NCBI GenBank assembly: GCA_025463055.1
Contig: JAOAPV010000064.1
Span: 1-64,000, forward strand
Direction of reading: 5' to 3'
Source: Candidatus Acidiferrum typicum
GTDB lineage: Bacteria; Acidobacteriota; Terriglobia; Acidiferrales; UBA7541
Length of the DNA stretch: 64,000 nt
How positions within the stretch are numbered: position 1 is the first letter of the stretch; each line of letters begins with the position of its first letter. Below are positions 1-9,025 of this stretch, piece by piece. A program made the translations under genes and the position numbers. The notes under the pieces were generated by a model. That model was not told where the DNA came from and did no database searches. It saw only the letters and a list, made by a program, of their open reading frames with translations.

Positions 1-960
1 CGAGCTAGCAGCACGCAGCGAATCGGACTAACCGATATCAGCATCAATTATTGCCGTCCGCTTGTGGGTGGACGCGCAATCTGGGGCAAGGCAGTTCCCT
101 ACGGGCAGCCTTGGCGCTCGGGAGCGAATGAGAATACGACCATTTCGTTCACCGACGATGTTTCCGTCGAAGGGCACGCGCTGCCCGCCGGCACGTACGG
201 CCTGCACACGATTCCCGCCGCGGATCAATGGACAATCATTTTCTCCAAGAATTCCACGTCGTGGGGCAGCTTTAGCTATGACCAAAAGGAAGATGCGCTG
301 CGGGTCACGGTTAAGCCTCATCCGGCTGAGTTCACTGAAGCGCTGGCCTATTCTTTCGACGATCCCAAGCCGGATTCTGTGACAGTAACTCTGCGCTGGG
401 AAAAGGTGGCAGTTCCCTTCCGCGTATCCGCGGACGAGAATGCCATCGTGCTGCGGAGTATCCAAAATCAGCTTCGCAATACCGGCGGATTCACTTGGGC
501 CGGCTATGACGAAGCGGCGAATTGGCTGCTGGACGCCAATTCCAATCTAGATCAGGCGATGAAGTGGGAAGATCAGTCAATTCTGATCGAGGAGCGTTTC
601 GAGAATCTGTTGGGTAAGTCGATGATTTTGGAGGCGCAGGGGAAGACGCAGGAAGCTGCGGCCCTGAAAACGAAAGCGCTGGAAATCGCCAGCGGTGTGC
701 AACTGCACGTATATGGGCGCGGACTGCAGGCGCAGAAAAAGCAGGACGAAGGCTTTGCGGTTTTCAAAGTCAACGTGAAGAAGCATCCGAACGAGTGGTA
801 TTCGCATGGCGAGCTGGCGCGCATGGCGTCGGCGAAGGGGGATTTTGAGACGGCGAGCAAGGAAATGAAGCTGGCGCTGACCTCGGCGCCGGACCAGGCG
901 AAACCGGGAATTGAGCGGATGATTGGTCGGCTCGACAAGAAGGAAGATATTAATCCTTAA
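1..960 (+). CDS. DUF2911 domain protein with C-terminal TPR-like region (5' end cut off)
   Basis: The reading frame of the 64..960 ORF is open to base 1, so the gene enters from the left and the GTG at 64 is not its start. The first visible residues (ITDISINYCRP-like, then GGRAIWG) match the beginning of DUF2911, which usually follows a signal peptide. The DUF2911 domain covers roughly the first 140 visible residues. The rest is helical and looks like one or two tetratricopeptide repeats (GELARMASAKGDFETAS). DUF2911 proteins are probably exported and their function is unknown. The ending in DKKEDINP and the stop at 958-960 are clear. Confidence 0.85.
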   Translation, partial: RASSTQRIGLTDISINYCRPLVGGRAIWGKAVPYGQPWRSGANENTTISFTDDVSVEGHALPAGTYGLHTIPAADQWTIIFSKNSTSWGSFSYDQKEDALRVTVKPHPAEFTEALAYSFDDPKPDSVTVTLRWEKVAVPFRVSADENAIVLRSIQNQLRNTGGFTWAGYDEAANWLLDANSNLDQAMKWEDQSILIEERFENLLGKSMILEAQGKTQEAAALKTKALEIASGVQLHVYGRGLQAQKKQDEGFAVFKVNVKKHPNEWYSHGELARMASAKGDFETASKEMKLALTSAPDQAKPGIERMIGRLDKKEDINP

Positions 961-1166
961 CCGCGGGCCCTGACCTCTGACACTGACGCAACCCTCTGCG
1001 GCAAATTTGGGATTTGGTACTGAAGTCCGGACAGCTTGTTACCACGGGGCTTTGCTTGCCGCTGTCCGCGGCGGGTAAGGCCCCTTTCCAATGGCGTTGC
1101 AGCTTCGATTCCCTCCTTTTGGCTTATCATCTTGCAGCTTGCTGGTAGCCGCAGGAGGGTTGGCTC

Positions 1167-2132
1167 ATGCCATCCAGAATTCGCCGATCGTTCCGGGTAC
1201 TCGCGCCGGGCAGTTCTTTGCGGCGACGCGTTGCGTATAGCCTGGCGATTGTTCGTTTGATCCTTGTGCCGGTGATTGTACTGGCCGTCTATTACCTTTT
1301 CCAGGTTGGATTCATTGTCGACCGCATCGTCAGTTATGACGCGCCCGCAGCGACTCTTGCGCAGCAAGCCACCATTGAGATGCTCGATGCCCGCCGCTCC
1401 GAGCGCAATTACCTGCTGCTCAACGACCCGGGTTCACTGCAAGCCGTTCGCGATTCCATCGGCAAAGTCGAGCAAATTCTTAACGCCATTCGCGACTTGA
1501 ATCCTTCCGATCAGGAACTCACGCAGCAGGCCCTCGATGCACTACACCAGTACCGTCAACAGTTCGAGACGGCAGTTGCGCTCATGGGGAAGCCGGGCCA
1601 AGCTCAGGCCGATCGCATCAATGAGGTCGTAAGGGCCTACGAGCGCGATCTGGACAATCTTCTCAAAAGCGCCCCTCACAAGAGCCGCGCACAATTGATC
1701 GAGGAGCTTCGAGAACGTGTCGATTCCTTTGATACGCAGATCTCCAAGACCGTTCAGGAAGGAAATCCGGCGCTTCGTCAGATCACCAGTGCCTTGCAGA
1801 ACTCCGGCCGAGAGGTTCTCGATCTCGCTTCCCAGCTCGAAGCCAGGAACTGGGGACGCATTGAGAACGATCACCGCAAAGCGAAGCGTCTGATTTCTCG
1901 CGCCGAATGGTCGTTGGCCATCGTATCCACGATTACGTTTCTCGTCAGCGTGTGGATAAGCTTTGTTCTTCCGCGCCAAGTTGTGAAGCCGCTGATCAGT
2001 CTCAAGGAAGCGGTTGATCATGCCGCCGCCGGCAACTACGAGATTGACTTTGATATTCAGGGCGCAGGAGAAGTTGTGGAGTTAGCGAACAGTATCCGAA
2101 ACTTGATCGCGCACCTTCGCGAAGTCAAATAA
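1167..2132 (+). CDS. membrane-anchored HAMP-domain protein with periplasmic sensor-like region
   Basis: 321 residues. A first membrane segment lies at about residues 28-50 and a second at about 247-268 (SLAIVSTITFLVSVWISFVLP). Between them is a long helical extracytoplasmic region (ERNYLLLNDPGSLQAV) of the kind seen in four-helix-bundle or CHASE3-like sensors. The C-terminus is a HAMP domain (VVKPLISLKEAVDHAAAGNYE) and stops right after it, so there is no kinase, cyclase or chemotaxis signalling domain. It may pass a signal to a separate partner or be a shortened receptor. ATG start, with GGAGG about 10 nt upstream. Confidence 0.75.
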   Translation: MPSRIRRSFRVLAPGSSLRRRVAYSLAIVRLILVPVIVLAVYYLFQVGFIVDRIVSYDAPAATLAQQATIEMLDARRSERNYLLLNDPGSLQAVRDSIGKVEQILNAIRDLNPSDQELTQQALDALHQYRQQFETAVALMGKPGQAQADRINEVVRAYERDLDNLLKSAPHKSRAQLIEELRERVDSFDTQISKTVQEGNPALRQITSALQNSGREVLDLASQLEARNWGRIENDHRKAKRLISRAEWSLAIVSTITFLVSVWISFVLPRQVVKPLISLKEAVDHAAAGNYEIDFDIQGAGEVVELANSIRNLIAHLREVK

Positions 2133-2201
2133 GGAAGCTTAACGAGAAAGCTGCATGAGTCAAATGAGTCGGCGGAACGGTCACCGTCAGGTTTTCTAGT
2201 T

Positions 2202-2666
2202 CTATGTACTTCGCTTGCTGCGCACTTCCATTACCAGGTATACGACAATCGCTATGTTTGCTAACAGCACGATGATTTTTAGTGCGCTGACCTGCTTGAC
2301 GATCTCATAAATCTCCAGGGGCAGCAGGGACGCCGTCGATACGATTGTCAGGTATTCGGCCCAGCGTTTTCGCAGGGCAAGCCCGACACCCTCGGTCAGA
2401 AACAGAGCAGAATAGAAAAACGTCCCGACGCTCAACGCCTTTAGTTTTCGGTCGTCCACCATTCCCAATTTCGACAGCGCCTCTTGGATGTAATGGTTAT
2501 GCGGGTCGACGCGCAAGATATCAATCCATTGCGCCACCTCGGCGGCCACGTCTTTATGCAGCATCTTCAATGCCCCCACGGCAAGGGCCAGTAACGCCAA
2601 TCCCTTGATGAGCTTAAACGCGGCGATGAGCAAAAGGCCGCGCGAACCCTTCATTTTCTGCGTCAT
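2202..2666 (-). CDS. DUF2127 family membrane protein
   Basis: 154 residues with three to four hydrophobic segments (LLLIAAFKLIKGLALLALAVG; a second near residues 80-97; a C-terminal IIVLLANIAIVVYLVMEV). The opening GLLLIAAFKLIKGL and the central HNHYIQEALSKLG are typical of DUF2127, a small integral membrane family of unknown function. The ATG at 2664-2666 is well placed. It lies 62 nt upstream of, and on the same strand as, the PilZ-like gene that starts at 3070, so co-transcription is possible but unproven. Confidence 0.75.
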   Translation of the reverse strand: MTQKMKGSRGLLLIAAFKLIKGLALLALAVGALKMLHKDVAAEVAQWIDILRVDPHNHYIQEALSKLGMVDDRKLKALSVGTFFYSALFLTEGVGLALRKRWAEYLTIVSTASLLPLEIYEIVKQVSALKIIVLLANIAIVVYLVMEVRSKRST

Positions 2667-2728
2667 GTGGAAGGCGGGCTCCCCAAAGCCCCAGAGAAGT
2701 CACAGTCAAGTGACGCGAAGTGTTTGAT

Positions 2729-3070
2729 TCAGCGAATCGTCTCTTTGGTGCCTACATAGATGGGCATCAACAATTGCACCGCGACTCCCTGCTTGTTTCC
2801 CGGTAGTTTGTCGACGCGCGTCACGGCCCCCAAGAACTCCTGGTTGAGTGTGCCCGGCCCGCTCGAATATGGGTAGGTCACAAGGACGCGCATGTTTAGC
2901 TCGAAGATACCGTTCTGCGGAACAAAGTACACGCTGTTCCGCGAAGCATTTATCGTTGGCAAGATCTCATCGAACTCTTCGGGAGTAGGCTCGGACGGGC
3001 GCACCCGTATCATGCGCGGGACTTTCGACCGGATCTTCTTGCGGCGTTCCTGGCTGGAAGGTCGAATCAT
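2729..3070 (-). CDS. PilZ-like domain protein (possible cyclic-di-GMP receptor)
   Basis: 113 residues. An N-terminal basic RRKKIRSKVP stretch resembles the RxxxR arm of PilZ domains, followed by a beta-rich body with an NASRNSVYF segment in the place of the usual (D/N)xSxxG motif. The second motif is imperfect (N-A-S-R-N-S), so binding of cyclic di-GMP is uncertain. An HD-GYP phosphodiesterase gene, whose family degrades the same nucleotide, ends about 80 bp away on the same strand. Confidence 0.6.
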   Translation of the reverse strand: MIRPSSQERRKKIRSKVPRMIRVRPSEPTPEEFDEILPTINASRNSVYFVPQNGIFELNMRVLVTYPYSSGPGTLNQEFLGAVTRVDKLPGNKQGVAVQLLMPIYVGTKETIR

Positions 3071-3149
3071 CGGAGGTCAAGGATAGGACAAAAAGCTAGT
3101 CGTGCTTACCAATTTGATGACACGGATATACGAGCAAGTAAACCGTGCC

Positions 3150-3851
3150 TTATAGCGCGGAACCGACGGACGTGCCAGCGGCCGCAAATACGTCGGCCAT
3201 CTCGGTCCGCGCAAAGGAAAGAAAGCACTGTACTACGACAGGATCGAACTGCGTGCCACTGGCGAGGATGAGCCGGCGCACGGCCTCTTCAAATGGCAGT
3301 CCTTTGCGGTATGGACGCGAGGAGACCATGGCGTCAAACGCATCGATCACCGAAACGATTCGCGAAACAATAGGGACTTCCGTTTCCTTCAATCCGGCCG
3401 GATACCCATTTCCGTCGAACGACTCGTGGTGATGCAAGATGTCGAGCGCCGCGCGCTCAAATCCCGGCAGCATGCGCAGCACCGCCCAGCCATATTCCGG
3501 GTGCTTCTTCATCAAGGCGTACTCTTCCGTTTCCAGTTTCCCCGGTTTGCGCAGGATTGCGTCGGGTATCCCGACCTTGCCGATGTCGTGAAGCAGCGCG
3601 GCAATCTCCAGATTCTGAAGCACCGGCTCTTCCAGCCCGAGTTCCTGCCCAACGCGCATACCCCACTCCGCCAAGCGCGTGCTGTGTACGCCGGTGTTGA
3701 GGTCCTTTAGGTCCAGGAGCTGGTTAAAGGCGCAGATGACCGAAGTGCGCAGCGCGGAAACTTGCTCTTCCACCTGCTTGATCTTCAGGGAATCCGACGC
3801 CGCGCTGAAGGTGGTGCTTAGGGTGAGCACTGGGATGCCCGCGACCTGCAC
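3150..3851 (-). CDS. HD-GYP domain phosphodiesterase
   Basis: 233 residues. The complete HD-GYP signature is visible: HDIGKVGIP, HHESFDGNGYPAG and DAFDAMVSSRPYRKG. HD-GYP enzymes hydrolyse cyclic di-GMP to GMP at a two- or three-metal centre. No receiver or sensor domain precedes it, only about 40 residues of helix, so its regulator must act in trans. The start is GTG (3849-3851), 6 nt after the stop of the S8 protease gene, with an AAAGGGCG sequence just before it. It is therefore very likely translated from the same transcript as the protease. Confidence 0.85.
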   Translation of the reverse strand: MQVAGIPVLTLSTTFSAASDSLKIKQVEEQVSALRTSVICAFNQLLDLKDLNTGVHSTRLAEWGMRVGQELGLEEPVLQNLEIAALLHDIGKVGIPDAILRKPGKLETEEYALMKKHPEYGWAVLRMLPGFERAALDILHHHESFDGNGYPAGLKETEVPIVSRIVSVIDAFDAMVSSRPYRKGLPFEEAVRRLILASGTQFDPVVVQCFLSFARTEMADVFAAAGTSVGSAL

Positions 3852-3857
3852 CGCCCT

Positions 3858-5180
3858 TTACCAGGACCAGCCGCTGCCGGATGACTTCCAAGCGGAAATC
3901 GCCTGGTACGCATCGAGACGTCCGTGATTGAGGTCTGGGGTCAGAAGACGGCCGTGCGATAGCGCGCTGGCCGCTTGCGATTGATTCAGCCCGGTTTTCG
4001 CATTCAGGAGCAGGGCCGTGGTGCCCGCCACAAGCGGCGCGCTGAAGGACGTTCCGGAGGCGGCTGCATACGACCCGCCAGGGAAGGTGCTGATCACGTA
4101 CTCACCGGGAGCGGCAATCCACACATCCGCCGATCCGTAGTTTGAGAACGATGACCGCGCATCCCAGTCAGTGGTCGAAGCGACGCCCATCACATAGCCG
4201 CTGATAGCCGCAGGGTAAACCCGTGCGCTGGTGCTTTCATTGCCTGCCGCCGCGACCAAGATCACGTTTGCCTTGTTCGCGTACGACACGGCTTGCGACA
4301 GAGCCTGCGAAGGCGTCGACAGATCAAAACTCATGTTCACAACGTTCGCCTTATGCTGCACGGCGTAGTAGAGCGCTGCGATGATGTTTGATAGATAGCC
4401 GGTTCCATTGGCTGTAAACGCCTTTAGCGGCAGGATCTTCGCGGTAGGCGCTGCCAGATGTACCAGGCCCGAGGTCATCGTTCCGTGGCCAAAAGCGGCG
4501 CAGGGCTGGCCGTCAAGAATTGCCGCAGACGACTGATCCAGAATCGCCGCGCTCGACTGCTGGACGACTCCGGTCTGCTGGCCTGGGACAGTTCCGTTTT
4601 GCAGCGGCCAATCCAGCCATTCTGAGGCGCCGGGCTGGTTCCGCGTAAAGTCATAGCCGGGCAGAAGCACGGGCACGAGAACCGGATGGTTGACGTCCAC
4701 CCCGGTGTCAATCACGGCCACGATACCGGAGCCGCTGACTCCAAAGCCGTTGTGCGCATCGATCAACCGAATGATCTGCCCCGCAGGCTGCGCCGCGTAC
4801 CCGTGGGTCACGACGGACCCGAAATAGTTCACTGCGGTCGTGTCAGTCAATCCATAGGGAGCGTTGTGAATCGGTGGCAGAGGTATAGGCAGGGCCCGGT
4901 CTGGCTCAATGCTCTGTATTCCCAGCAGCGCTTCGAGCAGGTTCACAACACCGCCCAGCAGCGCCTGCAAAATGTTGCCCGTAGACTTGACCAGGTAGGT
5001 CTGCCCGACAGGACCATCCAGCGAACCTTCCACCTGGCAATTTGCCGACAAGCACAGGTTCAGCACCGAATTGAGCCCACCAGTTGTGCGAACGATGTAC
5101 CGTTGCTGCGCTGCGGCAGGCTTCGACGCCGCCAGCATCATCATTGCAATAACCACCGCTGAGAGTAACTTGCGTTTCAT
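3858..5180 (-). CDS. secreted S8 family (subtilisin-like) serine protease
   Basis: 440 residues. Signal peptide MKRKLLSAVVIAMMMLAASKPAAA. The catalytic triad is present: Asp in VAVIDTGVDVNHP, His in FGHGTMTSG and Ser in GTSFSAPLVAG, with the oxyanion Asn in AAAGNES. A pro-domain-like stretch lies before the Asp (residues 25-140). Between Asp and His there is an insertion with a tandem QSSAAILD repeat. It probably acts in the periplasm or outside the cell. It sits downstream of the sigma/CHAT/zinc-finger genes on the same strand, 197 bp after the zinc-finger gene, and directly precedes the HD-GYP gene. Confidence 0.9.
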   Translation of the reverse strand: MKRKLLSAVVIAMMMLAASKPAAAQQRYIVRTTGGLNSVLNLCLSANCQVEGSLDGPVGQTYLVKSTGNILQALLGGVVNLLEALLGIQSIEPDRALPIPLPPIHNAPYGLTDTTAVNYFGSVVTHGYAAQPAGQIIRLIDAHNGFGVSGSGIVAVIDTGVDVNHPVLVPVLLPGYDFTRNQPGASEWLDWPLQNGTVPGQQTGVVQQSSAAILDQSSAAILDGQPCAAFGHGTMTSGLVHLAAPTAKILPLKAFTANGTGYLSNIIAALYYAVQHKANVVNMSFDLSTPSQALSQAVSYANKANVILVAAAGNESTSARVYPAAISGYVMGVASTTDWDARSSFSNYGSADVWIAAPGEYVISTFPGGSYAAASGTSFSAPLVAGTTALLLNAKTGLNQSQAASALSHGRLLTPDLNHGRLDAYQAISAWKSSGSGWSW

Positions 5181-5377
5181 AGGTTATGACCCTTTCGGGG
5201 CTCCTCACCGTGAATAATCGTCAACTGGAAGCTTGGCGCGTACGTAGATTCTTTCTCGCCACGCCTAGCCCACCAATAGTACGAATGTCCCGTCCAACCC
5301 GAACGCCCACTGAAACGAGTACCAGTACAACTTATCTAACCAGAAAACCTAACCGTAACCCCCACATCCGACGATAC

Positions 5378-6016
5378 TTAGTTCACGGTATCCGGCAGCT
5401 CTCCCAGCACAGCCCTCAGCGGTATGATCACCGCCTTCTCATCTTCGCCGAGGAGTTTCAGCTCCAGGTCACTGCTAGACCGTATCTCTTCCCGAAACTC
5501 TCCAAACTCATTTGTGGTCGTCTGCACCACATGGCCGCGCAGGTTCGAGATGATCACCGGCACGTCTCTGCCGGGGAGATCCGGATTCCGCAAGTCCAGC
5601 AGTTGGCCGGTCACCACAATCTTGTTCGCCCCTGGTTTGGCCTCAATATGCAGGTCAACCTGATATGGCTCTGCGCGATAGAGCATTTGCCTGATTCCTG
5701 ACTCAGACGAGCGGGCCCCTGCCGCCAGCGGCTGCAAGAAGCTGTCGAAAAGAACCTCCACGAGCCCGGGCAGTTTCGCCCGCTTGCCAATTTCCCGTGT
5801 GCCCGTAAAGCCTGCTTTTGCAATGCGTACCGCGTTTTCTGGCGGCTGGCAGTCAGCCCCTGATTTGGCCGTCTGCCGCACCTTCTCCCAGAGCGAAACC
5901 GTTTTCTTGCATCGCGGACAGCCTTCCTCTAAGTGCCGGTCCATTTCCTGGCGCCTAGTCTTGGCGACCGCATCGGTCGCGAAATCGATCCATTCCTCTG
6001 TCGTAAAATGCTTCAT
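5378..6016 (-). CDS. zinc-finger (anti-sigma-like) protein with carboxypeptidase-regulatory-like C-terminus
   Basis: About 212 residues from the ATG at 6016 (MKHFTTEEW); the track's start five codons earlier is less likely. The N-terminus has a helix and an RHLEEGCPRCKK motif, the H-x4-C-x2-C layout of zf-HC2-type anti-sigma factors. No membrane segment is visible, unlike many anti-sigma factors. The C-terminal 100 residues form a beta-sandwich-like region (ITGQ/TNEFGEFREE) similar to carboxypeptidase regulatory-like domains. It lies between the TPR-CHAT gene and the S8 protease on the same strand, two genes after the ECF sigma factor it may control. It is a plausible substrate of one of the two proteases. 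Confidence 0.7.
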   Translation of the reverse strand: MKHFTTEEWIDFATDAVAKTRRQEMDRHLEEGCPRCKKTVSLWEKVRQTAKSGADCQPPENAVRIAKAGFTGTREIGKRAKLPGLVEVLFDSFLQPLAAGARSSESGIRQMLYRAEPYQVDLHIEAKPGANKIVVTGQLLDLRNPDLPGRDVPVIISNLRGHVVQTTTNEFGEFREEIRSSSDLELKLLGEDEKAVIIPLRAVLGELPDTVN

Positions 6017-6139
6017 TGCCGTTCCCCCCAACCTTTCGTCCCGCCTGCTCCCCAGCAGACGGTGGCGAGTGTTCTCGCCTCATCACATAAGGGATTGTTG
6101 GTATGGAAAAAATATAGGTACGGCGCCTGCGGGTCAGAA

Positions 6140-9025
6140 TTAGTTAAGTGCCGCTTTTTCTGTTACTTTGCCAATCAGGACAAAGGGAGCCCAGAAATAC
6201 GGGTGTGGGTTCTGTTCTCTTAGTTTGCGCATTGCCCCGCGCAGCGACTCGGCCATGGCGCCCGACGCAATATAGCTCTTGTAGAACTCTTGCATCAGTT
6301 CCGCCGTGGTACGGTCATGTACATCCCAGAGCGAGAGGAGCAGCGAGCTCGCGCCTGCGCAGAAGAGGCCCCGCTGAAGGCCGAGCAGCTCATCGCCGTC
6401 CGCGACAAAGTTCATCCCGGTGGCGCAGCCGCTCAGTGTGACCAGCTTCGCCCCTAGCCTCATTTGATAGAGGTCATAAAGGTTCAAGTACCCGTCACCC
6501 ATCTTGATTCCGGAAAACATGGGGTTGTCCTGGCGGTAGATTCCGTGGGTTGCCACGTGCACTACTCCTGTTTCTAATCCGCGCTCGCGGAGCACCTGCG
6601 CCGTAGCCGCAGCGCCCACAAACAGCTCCGTCTGCGGAAGCAGCGCGGCAACCGATTGCACTTCGCTCAATATCAGGGGGGCGCGTTCGTCGGGAATCCC
6701 CAGCACCAGCGAGTTGCGCCTGTCGCTCGCCTTTTTTTCCTGGCACAAACCGAAGACGGTTGCGCTTGGTGCATACGAGACAGTGTGCGCGTCGCACAAA
6801 TACTCCTCTCCGGTGCGCAGCGCGTGAAACGGCAAAAAGTGCAGCGGTCCGTGCGGGACGAAGACCACGTGCTTGCCGGTCAGCCGGTTGCGGATAGGCT
6901 CGATTAGTTCTCGGTATAGAGCTTCCAGGTGTCCCAGCGTGGCGCGCAAGAGCGGTTGAGCGAATCTCTCGGTGTACGCGGTTCCCATGCGGAACTTCGC
7001 AAACTGAAAGCGCAGGAGATGCAGCAAATTTGTAACGCGCGACACCACGCTGACCGGCACGATCTCAATGCTCTCGCGGCTGATTACCGCGGCTATCAGC
7101 CGCTCGCCCGCCGAGTAATACTCCACGAGCATCATGTTAAGGGGCAGGCTCGCCTGGAGCTTGGCTACGGAAAAATCGGCCGGCGCCTCCAGGGTCGCGT
7201 TTTCCCGCTCTTGAGCCGGCAGCTCCCGCAACGCACGTAGCAGCTCGTTCTCCTGCAATTGCGCTGCCTTCTGCAAAAGCTCGAGACGTTCCCGAGACCT
7301 CTCTTCCGGTCTCAGTTGCTCCAACTCAATCCGGTGGTAGTACCAGTTCAATTCCTCGCGCAAATCGCGAATCTTTCGCACGTACTCGCTCTGGCCCGCC
7401 TCTCCCATCGGCAAGCTTTGCCCGCTCTGAAAGATCATTTCGATCATGCTGCGCGATTTTGCCGCCTCGATGCACGAAAACGCCTCGTCGGCCGAAATTT
7501 CCTTGTTCGCGGGATCGAGGTAAAGCTCCACGACAGCTTCGTATACCTGCATACGATTTTTCACGAACGCAATTTTCAGCTCCTCGCTTTGCAACCGCGT
7601 CCGCAATGATTCCAGGGCCTTTCGCGCTTCCTGATAAGCGGTGTACGCCGCCGCGCGATCCCCGCGATTGGCCGCAATTTGCCCCAGCAGGAGGCGCGTC
7701 TGATACACCAGCACCGGCGACTGCGAATTAGAAAGCTTCGCAACCGCTGCATTCGTCTCCTTTTCCGCCGCCGGCAAATCGCCGACCTGCAGCGCAATCC
7801 GGGCTAGCAGCAGGCGGGACAGAAGCGCCTTGCCCGCCAACGGCGTATGGTCGAAAAACTCCGCGGCGCCCGCGCACAGCCGGCGCGCCTCGAAGTAGCG
7901 CCCCTCGTGAAACAAAAGCAGCCCCTGGTACAAATCCAGCAGCCATGGCCACAGGAGATTCTTTTCCCGTGAAAACATCTCCCGCGCCTTGGCAAACCGC
8001 TCCAGCGCTTGCACCGTTTTGCCCTGCTGGCCGAGCGCGATGGCTTCATTCGCCAGCGTTTTCGCCGCTTCGTAGCCCATCCCGAGCTTTTCAAAGCGCA
8101 GAAATCCCTCATGCGCCATCTCTCGCGCTTCTTCGCTTAGGTTCAGCTCCAGATAAATGTCCGAGAGATCCAGGTGGCACAGCGCAAAGTGATAGGCGTC
8201 TCCGCTCGCCTCACAAGCGCGGCGCGTCGCAAAGAGCATTTCGATGGCCCGGCTGTATTCGCCGCGGAAGTAATACAAATATGCGATGTTGTAGTCGGCT
8301 TGATCGCGAAGCCGCGGCAAGTCGTAGCGGACGCAAAGCTCGCGCGCCTTCTGATAGCACTCCAGCGATCTCGCAAATTCATTCAAGCTGATCAGGCACA
8401 TGGCCATGTTGTGCAGAGTTACCGCCACGTGCTCCCAATCTTCGAACTCGGAAAGCGCTTTATAGGCGCGCTCGTAGTACGCGATGGCTTCCTCGAAACG
8501 ATCCTGGCGGTGAAATATGTTGCCGACGTTGTTGTCGAGGCTCGCCAGCCGCCGCGTTTCGCCGATCTGCGTGAAAATCTTCCGGGCGCGCTCTGACGCG
8601 GCAAACGCGCGATCATATTCGCCAAGCAAAATCAGTGGCTGAATCGAGCTGCTCAGCGTGCGCGCCGCTTCCTTGGGAATTGCCAGCGCCTCGTAGAGCT
8701 TGAACGCGTCTTCATGGTGCTGCACGGCGCCGTGATTGTCCCCCGATGCGTACAGCGCGTTGGCCTTTGCGCGCATCGCCAGCGCGATCTCTTCTTTTCG
8801 GCGAAGTTTCCGCGCGATGAGCAGCGTGCCTTCGGCAAGAAACAGCGCTTCCTTTGTATCTACGCGGATTCTATCCACCACCATGGGCGCCAGGCGCTTC
8901 ACCACTTCCGGGCGGACGAGGGACGAATTGCGCGTGAGAAATTTCCGTTGGGCCACACCGTCTTGAAGCTTGCCAAGCTCCGTGGCCAATTCGGCTTCAG
9001 GGATTTTGCCGCGAGTCCGCGGCAT
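6140..9025 (-). CDS. TPR-CHAT protein (caspase-like cysteine protease with tetratricopeptide repeats)
   Basis: 961 residues. Residues about 60-480 are a long run of tetratricopeptide repeats (for example RQDRFEEAIAYYERAYKAL, LNEFARSLECYQKAREL). After a helical linker with coiled-coil character (about 540-620), the C-terminal 330 residues are a CHAT domain. It has the catalytic His in VHVATHG (about residue 822) and Cys in LSGCATG (about 865), and the conserved GDELLGLQRGLFCAGAS and SLWDVHD segments. Both catalytic residues are present, so it is probably an active cysteine protease. No signal peptide, so cytoplasmic. Its ATG overlaps the sigma gene's stop (TGATG), which implies coupled translation. 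Confidence 0.92.
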   Translation of the reverse strand: MPRTRGKIPEAELATELGKLQDGVAQRKFLTRNSSLVRPEVVKRLAPMVVDRIRVDTKEALFLAEGTLLIARKLRRKEEIALAMRAKANALYASGDNHGAVQHHEDAFKLYEALAIPKEAARTLSSSIQPLILLGEYDRAFAASERARKIFTQIGETRRLASLDNNVGNIFHRQDRFEEAIAYYERAYKALSEFEDWEHVAVTLHNMAMCLISLNEFARSLECYQKARELCVRYDLPRLRDQADYNIAYLYYFRGEYSRAIEMLFATRRACEASGDAYHFALCHLDLSDIYLELNLSEEAREMAHEGFLRFEKLGMGYEAAKTLANEAIALGQQGKTVQALERFAKAREMFSREKNLLWPWLLDLYQGLLLFHEGRYFEARRLCAGAAEFFDHTPLAGKALLSRLLLARIALQVGDLPAAEKETNAAVAKLSNSQSPVLVYQTRLLLGQIAANRGDRAAAYTAYQEARKALESLRTRLQSEELKIAFVKNRMQVYEAVVELYLDPANKEISADEAFSCIEAAKSRSMIEMIFQSGQSLPMGEAGQSEYVRKIRDLREELNWYYHRIELEQLRPEERSRERLELLQKAAQLQENELLRALRELPAQERENATLEAPADFSVAKLQASLPLNMMLVEYYSAGERLIAAVISRESIEIVPVSVVSRVTNLLHLLRFQFAKFRMGTAYTERFAQPLLRATLGHLEALYRELIEPIRNRLTGKHVVFVPHGPLHFLPFHALRTGEEYLCDAHTVSYAPSATVFGLCQEKKASDRRNSLVLGIPDERAPLILSEVQSVAALLPQTELFVGAAATAQVLRERGLETGVVHVATHGIYRQDNPMFSGIKMGDGYLNLYDLYQMRLGAKLVTLSGCATGMNFVADGDELLGLQRGLFCAGASSLLLSLWDVHDRTTAELMQEFYKSYIASGAMAESLRGAMRKLREQNPHPYFWAPFVLIGKVTEKAALN

